33,072 nt of DNA, from IMG/VR virus record IMGVR_UViG_3300009545_000048, positions 1-33,072 of that record. One strand, given 5' to 3'. Below are positions 1-6,672 of the stretch, one piece after another. Every line of letters starts with the position of its first letter. The stretch's first letter is position 1. Origin of the DNA: a virus. Under the pieces are notes generated by a model. It ran no database searches and had not been told where the DNA came from. It saw nothing but the letters and a program-made list of their open reading frames with translations. The translations under genes were made by a program, and so were the position numbers.

Positions 1-1
1 C

Positions 2-166
2 GCAGACGAAGCAGGCGCAACAGACAAGGACGCAGTCAGGAAAGCGAACAACAAGTACAAGAGCATCGCAGACCGTGACGAACGCATCAAAGCCGCAATC
101 ATCAAATCAGCAATCGCAGGCGTCACAACAGCAGCAACAAGCCCCACAGAGAAAAGCCGCAGTTAA
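2..166 (+). CDS. 3' end of an upstream gene (partial), overlapping terS
   Basis: This frame is open from the left edge to TAA at 164-166 and encodes 54 residues with a normal mixed composition (charged helix-like start, then an AGVTTAATSPTEK tail). It overlaps the apparent start of the terminase small subunit by about 90 bp in another frame. The terS frame over the same bases reads as a Gln/Ser/Thr-rich tract, so this frame may be the true coding frame here. No family is recognised, and the start lies outside the window. Confidence 0.4.
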   Translation, partial: ADEAGATDKDAVRKANNKYKSIADRDERIKAAIIKSAIAGVTTAATSPTEKSRS

Positions 167-794
167 GACATCGGTCCGGACGCCGACAGCAACAACACCG
201 TACCCGGAACTCTCATACCAGCAGATCAACTTCTGTACCGAGTACTTCACCACGACAAACGCAACCGACGCATATATGAAGGCGTTTCCGTGTGGTGATT
301 GGGGACTTCCAACAATTAGTTCGCGTGCTTGCGTGTTGTTAAAAAATCCCAAGATCCAACTAAGGCTTCGTGAGCTAGAACAGCAAGCGACGCAACGGGC
401 ACAGGTAACACCGAACAGAATCGTTGCTGAGATCGCGAAACTGGCGTTCACCGATATCAGGAAAGCATTCGATGATGACGGGCAGTTGAAGCGGATCAAG
501 GACCTTGACGACGATACCGCAGCAGCGATCGCAGGTATCGAACACGAAGACCTGATGTCGAAGATCAACAAGGGATACAAGATCGGTACGACAACAAAGA
601 TCAAGCTTGCCGACAAGCTGAACGCATTAGAGAAGCTGGCGAAGATGACCGGGCTTTATGCGGAGTCTGAAGGGCGTGCACTGGCGAACTCTGCCATTAG
701 CCTTGAGATGTTCCGCCAGATGATCGCGGACGCGGATACTCCAAAGACGATCGGATCAGGAACCACGATTGAGCAATTCCGACAAGAACCGTAA
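75..794 (+). CDS. Terminase small subunit (TerS)
   Basis: Probable DNA-recognition subunit of the packaging motor, which binds phage DNA and presents it to TerL. The part from about residue 42 has the Terminase_2-type layout: a helix-turn-helix segment (LSYQQINFCTEYF, then NATDAYMKAFP), a helical region (VTPNRIVAEIAKLAFTDIRKAF) and a conserved end (KLADKLNALEKLAKMTGLY). Length 239 aa. The first 40 residues are low-complexity Gln/Ser/Thr. GTG at 75 is the only usable start in the window; it sits in a GTGA overlap with a third, short frame, but the frame stays open to the left edge, so the true start may lie outside. TerL is about 7.7 kb downstream rather than adjacent, which is unusual. Confidence 0.85.
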   Translation: MTNASKPQSSNQQSQASQQQQQAPQRKAAVKTSVRTPTATTPYPELSYQQINFCTEYFTTTNATDAYMKAFPCGDWGLPTISSRACVLLKNPKIQLRLRELEQQATQRAQVTPNRIVAEIAKLAFTDIRKAFDDDGQLKRIKDLDDDTAAAIAGIEHEDLMSKINKGYKIGTTTKIKLADKLNALEKLAKMTGLYAESEGRALANSAISLEMFRQMIADADTPKTIGSGTTIEQFRQEP

Positions 795-806
795 AGTACA
801 GCAATG
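787..806 (+). promoter_or_regulatory. Leaderless-type promoter (TAAAGT, 6 nt, ATG)
   Basis: TAAAGT (792-797) lies exactly 6 nt before the ATG at 804, which places the expected transcription start on the A of the start codon. TTGAGC at 769-774 gives a -35 with 17-bp spacing. The TAA stop of terS forms the first half of the -10 box. The 20-mer AACCGTAAAGTACAGCAATG recurs unchanged at 6653-6672. No Shine-Dalgarno is present. Confidence 0.55.
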
Positions 807-950
807 ATCAAGTTCGTATTGACGGTGTTCGGTGGTTGGGGACTAGGCGTCGGGCTTGCACATATTGCGCGGAATGATCACAAGATTGCAGCACCGTTGC
901 TGGTGATCGCGTCGTGCTTGGTGCTTTGGTTCACGTACCCACGGAGATAA
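804..950 (+). CDS. Small two-helix membrane protein
   Basis: Encodes 48 aa. A glycine-rich hydrophobic segment (about residues 3-20, FVLTVFGGWGLGVGLA) and a second one (about 29-44, APLLVIASCLVLWFTY) are separated by a short polar loop (IARNDHK) and followed by a basic end (PRR). This fits a two-pass inner-membrane protein. The ATG follows the repeated TAAAGT element with no Shine-Dalgarno. No family is recognised; small phage membrane proteins can be holin-like or superinfection-exclusion factors, but nothing here separates these roles. Confidence 0.6.
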   Translation: MIKFVLTVFGGWGLGVGLAHIARNDHKIAAPLLVIASCLVLWFTYPRR

Positions 951-952
951 TT

Positions 953-1177
953 ATGCCGACACGATGGTTTCGTTCCGCACAACAACGGACAAAAGATATG
1001 TGGCCTGTGGGTGCTCGCGTTCAGCATGAACAGCAGACAGGCACCATTACGGCACAGTGCGATCAAGGGCAACGCACAGTATTAACGACGGGTGAATCGC
1101 TTGCATGGTACCGGGTCACGTGGGATGACGGTACGGAAGCGTTTCGCATCAACGAGAAGGTTTTGGTGAGGATCTAA
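953..1177 (+). CDS. Small SH3/Tudor-like protein, function unknown
   Basis: Encodes 74 aa. I chose ATG 953 over an upstream in-frame ATG at 914 because GGAG lies at 943-946 and the longer form would overlap the preceding gene. The core (WPVGARVQHEQQTGTI, then WYRVTWDDGTEAFRI) resembles small beta-barrel folds, with an alternating hydrophobic pattern and a W-D-D-G turn. The N-terminus is basic. This could be a nucleic-acid or protein-binding adaptor, but that is inference from pattern only. It overlaps the next gene by one base (TAATG). Confidence 0.55.
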   Translation: MPTRWFRSAQQRTKDMWPVGARVQHEQQTGTITAQCDQGQRTVLTTGESLAWYRVTWDDGTEAFRINEKVLVRI

Positions 1178-1449
1178 TGGTCAAAGAAGAAATCGTCACG
1201 ACGAAGTACATCAGGTGTGATCGATGTGGCGTAGGACTCGCACAAGAAGGGCAGAATTCACGATTCCAAGTCTTGCTTGACGATACACCAATAGACCATT
1301 TCTTGCTGGTGACGATCGAACAACATGACAATCGTCCGACGTCAAGCGACCGCGATGAACGGCGTGAAGCCGATCTGTGTGCTGCATGCACGCGATTCGC
1401 TTTAGATATCGCAATGCGGCAAGCCACAAACCCGGTAATCAAAAAATGA
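1177..1449 (+). CDS. Zinc-ribbon-like small protein
   Basis: Encodes 90 aa. It has two paired-cysteine knuckles, CDRCGVGL near residues 14-21 and CAAC near residues 73-76, spaced like a treble-clef or zinc ribbon with a central beta-rich part (RFQVLLDDTPIDHFLLVTI). Plausibly zinc-binding; no specific function is recognised. It starts inside the previous stop and ends in an ATGA overlap with the next gene, so it is translationally coupled. Confidence 0.55.
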   Translation: MVKEEIVTTKYIRCDRCGVGLAQEGQNSRFQVLLDDTPIDHFLLVTIEQHDNRPTSSDRDERREADLCAACTRFALDIAMRQATNPVIKK

Positions 1450-1811
1450 TGCACATCTATCCAAAGTGGCAACGTGGGGACACAATCGCCGAACGCATTG
1501 AAACCGCCCGGTACATTCGCAAAAAGAATCTTGAACGATCAGGCATTAAGTTTTGGACGATCGCTGATTACGTTGAATCGAAGTTGACACCGGGTGAACG
1601 GCTAAAGCGAATCCTCGATCAGTGCACATACGATACCCGTGAACTGGCGCTTGCATCAGGACGCACAGCACCGATTGACGATGTCATCGCGGCATTGAAA
1701 GTGTTGCATGATGCTGATCCGCATGCGTTCACCTACTCGCCAAATGTGATCTTACAGCGACGGCTATTAAAGCCGTCATCGTGGTTTAGCAGATTCTTTA
1801 AGGGGGAATAA
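1446..1811 (+). CDS. Hypothetical helical protein
   Basis: Encodes 121 aa. ATG 1446 overlaps the preceding TGA (a second ATG follows at 1449); the longer upstream extension lies entirely within the previous gene and was rejected. The protein is basic at the N-terminus (RGDTIAERIETARYIRKKN), then helical, ending RFFKGE. No domain is recognised. The final codons include AAGGGGGA, which acts as the Shine-Dalgarno of the next gene. Confidence 0.55.
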   Translation: MMHIYPKWQRGDTIAERIETARYIRKKNLERSGIKFWTIADYVESKLTPGERLKRILDQCTYDTRELALASGRTAPIDDVIAALKVLHDADPHAFTYSPNVILQRRLLKPSSWFSRFFKGE

Positions 1812-2195
1812 ATGAAACGAATCACCGAACACCTAGTTGCAGGCGAAGAGAACGGACCACACCTTGTTGTTGCTGCTGTTGGTCAACTATCGAATGGTGG
1901 CGCGCACCACTTCTATCAAATTCGAGGCAAGAACAGTGCTGACGCCGCCGCTACATCGGCGGTTGCGAGCATTGAATTTCAATGCGGCGCGGTCAAGGAA
2001 GTGGGTATCAATGGCGTACAGAGCACCGCATTGATTGCAATCATGCTTGATCAGTTGCGTGACTTCCAAACAGGTCCGTTTGCCTGTGAAGACAACGTCG
2101 ACGCGATCGAGCATTTAAAAGCCGCGTTAACGGCATTACAACGGCGCACACGTGATCGCATCGCGCGGGGTGTAGAAGGACAGGCACGGCCGTGA
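1812..2195 (+). CDS. Tad1/Acb2-type sponge-like protein (putative anti-defence)
   Basis: Encodes 127 aa. Three blocks match what I remember of the Tad1 (Thoeris anti-defence 1) / Acb2-Tad1 hairpin family: EFQCGAVKEVGINGV (residues 55-69), RDFQTGPFACEDN (83-95) and RRTRDRIARGVEG (111-123), in the usual order with helices between, preceded by a beta-rich segment (18-38). Family members sequester signalling nucleotides: Tad1 binds the glycocyclic-ADPR signal of Thoeris, and some relatives bind CBASS cyclic oligonucleotides. The ligand here cannot be read from sequence. GGGGGA lies upstream of ATG 1812. It sits in the small-gene array after terS, a plausible early counter-defence location. Family assignment is from memory of the motif pattern; function is inferred. 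Confidence 0.68.
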   Translation: MKRITEHLVAGEENGPHLVVAAVGQLSNGGAHHFYQIRGKNSADAAATSAVASIEFQCGAVKEVGINGVQSTALIAIMLDQLRDFQTGPFACEDNVDAIEHLKAALTALQRRTRDRIARGVEGQARP

Positions 2196-2398
2196 CAAGC
2201 AAGGAACGCGCCGACGTACGGGCCACGCCTGCGGATCTGTGTCATGCATGCTTATCGCAAACTCTGCACACCGAGGAACAGAAGCGGCGTTATCACCCGC
2301 TAATGGGTCATGGTTGCTACGGTGCGGCAAGCTGTGCGTGTGGCAATCCTGCGTGTCCGTATAGTTCAGAGAACCGAAAGAAGGTCGCGAATGGATAA
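2192..2398 (+). CDS. Cysteine-rich small protein (zinc-binding?)
   Basis: Encodes 68 aa from a GTG that overlaps the previous TGA (GTGA). Six cysteines fall at 17, 20, 42, 48, 50 and 55 (CHAC, then CYGAASCACGNPACPY), a density suggesting metal binding. No family is recognised. Its last codons overlap the ATG of the next gene. Confidence 0.5.
   Translation: MTSKERADVRATPADLCHACLSQTLHTEEQKRRYHPLMGHGCYGAASCACGNPACPYSSENRKKVANG
2360..2365 (+). promoter_or_regulatory. Possible promoter -10 in conserved CCGTATAGTTC element
   Basis: CCGTATAGTTC (2358-2368) matches four other sites that precede gene starts (10832, 13313, 14145 and 16404). Here it is followed by AAGAAGG (2379-2385) and ATG 2391, so it would give a short leadered mRNA. 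It lies inside the end of the upstream gene, so this copy is less certain. Confidence 0.35.
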
Positions 2399-2861
2399 CG
2401 TAATTTTTCCACCACAGCAACCATCAACAAGCGAAATCCTTGACGAATTTTCCACACGACATAACGAACTCTGCAATCAGGTGTTTGGTGACATGCTTGA
2501 ACTCGGAAAGGAACCGCCACCTATGCCGACTAGTGAGGTCATAAAGACCGCTATGGAAGCATCCTTCAAACAGTTGTCGCGTGGGCTTAGCGATTATGCA
2601 AAGGCCACGCAGTTAGCAGCAATCCGTCTGTCAAAACTTCACACCGCGTTGATGCCAATCCAGTCGTTTCACATAACCGCGTCGAATCCGCCGAAGAAAC
2701 GCGCGATGAACAGCATCTTGATCAATGTCGAGAACATGAGCCGCGATCTTTCCGGCAAGAAGCTAATCCGCAATCGCAAACTTTGGATTAACCGCAAGCG
2801 TGCGTATGACCGACGTCTTCGTGAGTGGGTTGTCGACTTTGAAAGCCGTCCGCACTTTTAG
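2391..2861 (+). CDS. Hypothetical protein
   Basis: Encodes 156 aa. ATG 2391 has a Shine-Dalgarno (AAGAAGG) and overlaps the previous gene's stop (ATGGATAA). The N-terminus is proline-rich (FPPQQPSTSE), the middle is helical, and the C-terminal half is strongly basic (KLIRNRKLWINRKRAYDRRL), which could contact nucleic acid. No domain is recognised. Confidence 0.5.
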   Translation: MDNVIFPPQQPSTSEILDEFSTRHNELCNQVFGDMLELGKEPPPMPTSEVIKTAMEASFKQLSRGLSDYAKATQLAAIRLSKLHTALMPIQSFHITASNPPKKRAMNSILINVENMSRDLSGKKLIRNRKLWINRKRAYDRRLREWVVDFESRPHF

Positions 2862-2864
2862 ATT
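2859..2864 (+). promoter_or_regulatory. Leaderless-type -10 box (TAGATT, 6 nt, ATG)
   Basis: TAGATT ends 6 nt before ATG 2871, and no Shine-Dalgarno is present between the genes. The TAG stop of the preceding gene supplies the first three bases. It is proposed by analogy with the other TAnnnT-6-ATG sites in the window; no clear -35 is seen. Confidence 0.4.
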
Positions 2865-2870
2865 ACTCTT

Positions 2871-3308
2871 ATGGATTTCTCTAAACTGTCCGGATTCAGA
2901 CCGCAACCCGATCTAGTCCGTGATGAGATCAAAGAACTGATCCGACGCGGCAACATTGCGATTGCGGAATTCGAGGGGTTGCGGATGAACAGTTATGAAC
3001 GCGACGCTATCATTCCGGCAATGTCGCGCGAATTGCTAATCCAACAAACTGTCTACACGATCAAGAACTGTTCACCATTCAGTCACGGGCGTTGTGCCGC
3101 CACCTACGACGAAGCGTTGCAACTGTTTGCTGCTGAACTGGCAAAGCGGATGTCGGTCAAATCTTCAACAGCACCGATTACGGCGTCGCGCCTGCGTGAC
3201 ATCGCACACATGATTTGTCCGGTGTTGAGTACGAATGACGTCGCGGCAGACGCATCGGAAGACCTCGATCGGTTAGCAGTATGGATTGACGAAGTGGGAA
3301 CCAAATGA
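2871..3308 (+). CDS. Hypothetical helical protein
   Basis: Encodes 145 aa with mostly helical composition (IKELIRRGNIAIAEFEGL, DEALQLFAAELAKRM), net acidic at the end. No known motif. The start is preceded by a TAnnnT box rather than a Shine-Dalgarno, and the stop is in an ATGA overlap with the next gene. Confidence 0.5.
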   Translation: MDFSKLSGFRPQPDLVRDEIKELIRRGNIAIAEFEGLRMNSYERDAIIPAMSRELLIQQTVYTIKNCSPFSHGRCAATYDEALQLFAAELAKRMSVKSSTAPITASRLRDIAHMICPVLSTNDVAADASEDLDRLAVWIDEVGTK

Positions 3309-3655
3309 CCAAACTAATCGGCAAAGACGGCAAGGAAGTAGAATTTTCAATTCAGCGTGATGACTGCACGTGGCGGTACGGGCAAAGACCCGCAAGAGTT
3401 CCGGGCAGTCCACACTTGATTGTCCCGAACGCCATTCACATCGACGTTAAGTTCGTGGGTGCGAATCAGAAAACGGCGTCAATCAATTTGGTCGGGCGTA
3501 TGTGTTTCGCGATGACCGAAGGGCATTTTGCAATCATCGATCCAGCAAACGGCGGATTCGAGGTCAACAGCTTCGAACGCGGTTTGATCCGTAGTCTTGA
3601 CATTTCCGCACAGGTCAACGACATAGACCCGCATACAGGCGTTTTAAAGCCCTAG
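3305..3655 (+). CDS. Hypothetical protein
   Basis: Encodes 116 aa with beta-rich composition (IHIDVKFVGANQKTASINLV, HFAIIDPANGGFEV). There is no catalytic or binding motif I can name. Start-stop coupling with the previous gene; stop codon TAG. Confidence 0.5.
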   Translation: MTKLIGKDGKEVEFSIQRDDCTWRYGQRPARVPGSPHLIVPNAIHIDVKFVGANQKTASINLVGRMCFAMTEGHFAIIDPANGGFEVNSFERGLIRSLDISAQVNDIDPHTGVLKP

Positions 3656-3680
3656 AAGCGTTTCCGGGTCCGACAGGATC

Positions 3681-3732
3681 ACCACAGGGGTAGCGATCGA
3701 TTCTAGGTACCTTAAAAATCCAACCACAGGGG
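3681..3732 (+). repeat. Direct repeat ACCACAGGGG in the gap before the next gene
   Basis: ACCACAGGGG occurs at 3681-3690 and again at 3723-3732. The second copy supplies the AGGGG Shine-Dalgarno for ATG 3737; the first copy has no start codon after it. The gap 3656-3736 holds no convincing gene. Confidence 0.5.
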
Positions 3733-3736
3733 TTTT

Positions 3737-3910
3737 ATGAGCATCGGTGATGCAGTTGCGGGGCAAGTCTTCAGCTTTTGCTACAAGTGCCATGTGGAAA
3801 TACCGTTTCCGGCAAAAAGCACCCTGTGTGCTGCTTGTCTGAAAGCCGCGTCTGAACAAGAATCACGCGACGCGACCTTTCACCGTATAGAAGTCAAGGG
3901 AACAAAATGA
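3737..3910 (+). CDS. Small zinc-ribbon-like protein
   Basis: Encodes 57 aa. CYKC (15-18) and CAAC (31-34) form a two-knuckle zinc-ribbon pattern within 20 residues, followed by a charged tail (EQESRDATFHR). The ATG has AGGGG 4-5 nt upstream. Function unknown. Coupled to the next gene by an ATGA overlap. Confidence 0.5.
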   Translation: MSIGDAVAGQVFSFCYKCHVEIPFPAKSTLCAACLKAASEQESRDATFHRIEVKGTK

Positions 3911-4032
3911 AATTTCGGATTGCTTGGCTGGTATACGGGCGGCAGTACATGAAGTTGAGCATGCATGCCGCTATCGTGTGGGGCATTTACCTAGACCTGT
4001 CGCTTCCCGTTGATGAACGCATTGTTGATTAG
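3907..4032 (+). CDS. Small protein ending in an amber codon; possible read-through to 4116
   Basis: Encodes 41 aa to TAG 4030-4032 (MKFRIAWLVYGRQYMKL, ending VDERIVD). The same frame continues for 27 codons with protein-like composition (SPLKYELERLNASVEKWQ) to TAA 4114-4116, overlapping the start of the next gene by the usual few codons. It is therefore either a gene broken by a point mutation (CAG or GAG to TAG would restore it), an amber read-through product, or chance. The amber version is annotated. Confidence 0.4.
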   Translation: MKFRIAWLVYGRQYMKLSMHAAIVWGIYLDLSLPVDERIVD

Positions 4033-4097
4033 GAATCACGCGTTGCAGCGTCGCCGTTAAAGTATGAGCTAGAACGGTTGAACGCATCGGTCGAAAA

Positions 4098-4337
4098 ATG
4101 GCAGAGAAAAAAGTAAAGACCTATATCCAACACTGCATTTCGAATCACAGCAGTGCTGCTAAGATTCCGGGTGTTATGAAGTGCTGGCTATTCTCCGTCG
4201 ACGGCGTTGTTTGGAAGTGGCGCACAGGTCACACGTTGCAGGAAGCGTACAATGCGGCGTGCCTGCTATTCGGTCGCGCACCAAAGCATGTAAAGTTTGA
4301 CGGATACTGTTTCGATCAGGAGTTCGTGAGCAAATGA
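4098..4337 (+). CDS. Hypothetical protein
   Basis: Encodes 79 aa: a basic start (MAEKKVKTYIQHC), a core with W/F pairs (KCWLFSVDGVVWKWRTGHT), then a helix (LQEAYNAACLLFG). It resembles no family I can name. ATGA overlap with the next gene. Confidence 0.5.
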   Translation: MAEKKVKTYIQHCISNHSSAAKIPGVMKCWLFSVDGVVWKWRTGHTLQEAYNAACLLFGRAPKHVKFDGYCFDQEFVSK

Positions 4338-4615
4338 TTCCAACATGGCGGCAAGGAACGAAAGTAAAACAGAACGTGTATGAAGGCGACCGCCCGGTCT
4401 GCCAAACACACAACGTGCTTGACGCCGTCACCATGACGCTTTCTGTCAACTACGTGCGTATTTCGTACGACATCCTGAAACAGCTTGAATGGATTGAACG
4501 GCAACATGAAATGGTTTGTCCACTTTGCTTTAACGGGCAGGCTGATGGACACGTGAAGGATTGCAAGCTTGCCGCGATGATCGCGGTCGCGAAGACATTC
4601 GTCGAGAGGTTGTGA
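4334..4615 (+). CDS. Hypothetical protein with a C-terminal Cys cluster
   Basis: Encodes 93 aa. CPLC (62-65) and a later KDC form a partial zinc site with nearby His; the segment from MVCPLCFNGQADGHVKDC looks metal-binding. The N-terminal part is beta-rich. It starts in the preceding stop (ATGA) and ends in TGATG with the next. Confidence 0.5.
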   Translation: MIPTWRQGTKVKQNVYEGDRPVCQTHNVLDAVTMTLSVNYVRISYDILKQLEWIERQHEMVCPLCFNGQADGHVKDCKLAAMIAVAKTFVERL

Positions 4616-4929
4616 TGCCACACGGTAAGAACCACACCAAGCATTTCACCACCAGAAAGTTCAATCCGCATCATGACGGGCAAACTGATCACACGCTTAC
4701 ATTCAGCGATACATTGCGGAATGCAGGAAACGATCGTGCGCGTAATGGGCGTTATACGTTCGAAGACGCTTGCGACATTGCCCGTAAAGTAGTGGCAGCA
4801 GAGATGCTAAACAGCGTGCCTGTCAGCATCGTCAAAGATGGTTGTTGGGCGGTACCGCCGTCGTCACGCCCGTCGAACTGGCAAGCGCGCAACATTCCAG
4901 AACCGGAGAATCCTGAATGGCAGGTTTAA
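4615..4929 (+). CDS. Hypothetical protein
   Basis: Encodes 104 aa. I chose ATG 4615 (TGATG overlap, GAGAGG upstream) over a longer in-frame extension inside the previous gene. The N-terminus is His/Lys-rich (MPHGKNHTKHFTTRKFNPHH), the C-terminus proline-rich (PPSSRPSNWQARNIPEPENP). Function unknown. Confidence 0.5.
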   Translation: MPHGKNHTKHFTTRKFNPHHDGQTDHTLTFSDTLRNAGNDRARNGRYTFEDACDIARKVVAAEMLNSVPVSIVKDGCWAVPPSSRPSNWQARNIPEPENPEWQV

Positions 4930-5159
4930 ACAGTGAAAATGCAATCGGTCAACTGAACGACTGGTGTGCGGAAGACCCCGATAACCGTGAGTACTTGGTT
5001 GACTGCGAGTTCGGACAGATTCGAATTCGTATCCAATACAAGGATCAAAAAGGCATTACTCGCCAAATGGCGCGTATGGTATCGCTTGCCGCCGCGCAAG
5101 ATGCAAACCTTGACGTCATCGCTTTCGAGGTTGCCAAGATGATCGAAGCATTCCGATGA
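4917..5159 (+). CDS. Hypothetical protein, paralogue of the next gene
   Basis: Encodes 80 aa. The end, DANLDVIAFEVAKMIEAF, matches the end of the following gene (HTDIDIVAFTVDHMIQEM), and the preceding strands (REYLVDCEFGQIRIRI versus RDWSLTF) also align loosely. The pair looks like a tandem duplication. No function is recognised. It overlaps both neighbours by a few bases. Confidence 0.55.
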   Translation: MAGLNSENAIGQLNDWCAEDPDNREYLVDCEFGQIRIRIQYKDQKGITRQMARMVSLAAAQDANLDVIAFEVAKMIEAFR

Positions 5160-5452
5160 CACAGGCGGCGCAGATCAACTTTTTGGTGAAGCACGCCAGT
5201 GATGCAATGGCGATCTTGACGTGTTGGAAGAATGAACGTGTCGGACGTGATTGGTCACTGACGTTTTCGTCGGATGAACCACACCCGCTTGTTCCTGATC
5301 CTACGCTTGTGATTGCGTTGAAGGATCGCACCTATAAGCACGTGTCAATGTGCAAATATCTGACGCTTCAAATGATCGAGCACACCGACATCGATATAGT
5401 TGCTTTCACGGTCGACCATATGATTCAGGAAATGAAGGGGCAACCACGATGA
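5156..5452 (+). CDS. Hypothetical protein, paralogue of the previous gene
   Basis: Encodes 98 aa and shares the D-x-D-(V/I)-(I/V)-AF-x-V-x-x-MI C-terminal signature with the 80-aa product just upstream. It carries an insertion in the middle (SSDEPHPLVPDP). It starts in an ATGA overlap and ends in another. Function unknown. Confidence 0.55.
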   Translation: MTQAAQINFLVKHASDAMAILTCWKNERVGRDWSLTFSSDEPHPLVPDPTLVIALKDRTYKHVSMCKYLTLQMIEHTDIDIVAFTVDHMIQEMKGQPR

Positions 5453-6660
5453 AGAACGATAAGGTTCTACTATTTCACACCGCTGATGGACCCGAATCAA
5501 TCAGCATCTACACAAACCAGGAACGCGCAGTCGTTGACTTCGCGAGCCATCCACAAGCCGTCTATGTTGACCTGTCGTTGAATGATGCGTCCGTACAGTT
5601 CGGACCATTCCAACTGCCCCACATTTATAACGCATTGCAGAAAGCGTTTCCGTCGGCACTTCCGAAAGCACTGCGCACGTACACCCCTACCTTCGACGAT
5701 GAACCGCGTGATCAGCCTGCACAGGCCACGGGTACGTATCGGTTCGGTCGACCTGTGCCCGTGAAGCCTGTGTGTCCTGAACATGATGGAGCTGCAATCA
5801 GCAGTGCAAAAGAAACGCTCGCGGGCATAATTCTGTCGAATGAAGTGCAGGGTGCAGTCCGCGTACTTTGGCAAGCGTTGAATTGGGCGCAATACTATCG
5901 TGATCAGTACCGCAACGACGCGCAAGAAGCCCGTAACGCCGCGAAAGAATCAGCAGCAGAACGTGACAGGCATATTGAACGCCTGAAATATCTTCCATTA
6001 GACAACAAGGCAGTAGAAGATATCGCGGCATTGAATAAAGAACTCGCCAAACTTCGTATTGACCTTGCCAAAGTTCACGGTGAACTTACTCAAACGCGCG
6101 AAAGCCGCGACAAATTCAAAGGGCAAGCATTTGATGCAGACAAGATCAGTGATGGGTTGCGTGAGCATCGCGACAAACTGCAACAACAGCTTGATCACGA
6201 GTGCATGCTTAATCTTCGCCTGAACAACGACCTCATTGACGCACATGAACAACGTGACGAGTACCACCGAATGCGTGACGAATGTGCCGAACGTATCAAG
6301 GTGCTTGAATGCCGTCAAGCACCATCGACGCCGATAGAAGTTATGGACCGTGCGTATAGGGGACAAGCAATCAAGCCCGTCGACATTGCTGACGAGAAGT
6401 TGCGCGTGATTCCGAGTGTCGTGATCGAAGCGTTCAACGAAGAGATTGCAAAAGCGTACGTCGGCAACGCCGCACATGTCAGACAAGACGATGTGGTCGC
6501 GAATCTTGAAGGGCGCGGGTGGCAACGGTCCGACATCTTCGCAAACCACTGGCTTGACGTCGAACAGATCTATCAAGTTGCTGGTTGGAAAGTCGAGTAC
6601 GACAAGCCCGCTTACAACGATATTGGCGGGCATGCAACTTTCGTGTTTTCGAAACCGTAA
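5449..6660 (+). CDS. Large coiled-coil protein with a conserved C-terminal domain
   Basis: Encodes 403 aa; ATG 5449 is in a ATGA overlap, and the 33-residue upstream extension lies inside the previous gene. It has an N-terminal globular part (1-110, beta-rich, ending in a proline-rich linker), then a long coiled coil (about 150-310; NKELAKLRIDLAKVHGELTQ, RDKLQQQLDHECMLN). The C-terminal domain (about 310-403) contains VVIEAFNEEIAKAY, VRQDDVVANLE and QVAGWKVEYDKPAYND; I recall this block ending other phage proteins of unknown role. It is by far the largest product in this small-gene array, so may be a scaffold for a complex. Its TAA is the first half of the next promoter. Confidence 0.6.
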   Translation: MKNDKVLLFHTADGPESISIYTNQERAVVDFASHPQAVYVDLSLNDASVQFGPFQLPHIYNALQKAFPSALPKALRTYTPTFDDEPRDQPAQATGTYRFGRPVPVKPVCPEHDGAAISSAKETLAGIILSNEVQGAVRVLWQALNWAQYYRDQYRNDAQEARNAAKESAAERDRHIERLKYLPLDNKAVEDIAALNKELAKLRIDLAKVHGELTQTRESRDKFKGQAFDADKISDGLREHRDKLQQQLDHECMLNLRLNNDLIDAHEQRDEYHRMRDECAERIKVLECRQAPSTPIEVMDRAYRGQAIKPVDIADEKLRVIPSVVIEAFNEEIAKAYVGNAAHVRQDDVVANLEGRGWQRSDIFANHWLDVEQIYQVAGWKVEYDKPAYNDIGGHATFVFSKP

Positions 6661-6672
6661 AGTACAGCAATG
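6653..6672 (+). promoter_or_regulatory. Leaderless-type promoter, second copy of the 20-mer
   Basis: AACCGTAAAGTACAGCAATG is identical to 787-806. TAAAGT (6658-6663) is 6 nt from ATG 6670, again using the preceding TAA stop. There is no Shine-Dalgarno. Conservation across the stop, spacer and start codon of unrelated gene pairs argues for a functional element. Confidence 0.55.

Noticed and set aside
3656-3736. Possible extra gene
   Set aside because: Only short frames; the direct repeat is the only structure.
5395-5405. TATAGTTG inside a gene
   Set aside because: Lacks the C-Y-G and TTC flanks of the other sites and lies within coding sequence away from any start.
5998-6633. 211-aa minus-strand open frame
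   Set aside because: Shadow of the coiled-coil gene; no start signal, composition not protein-like.
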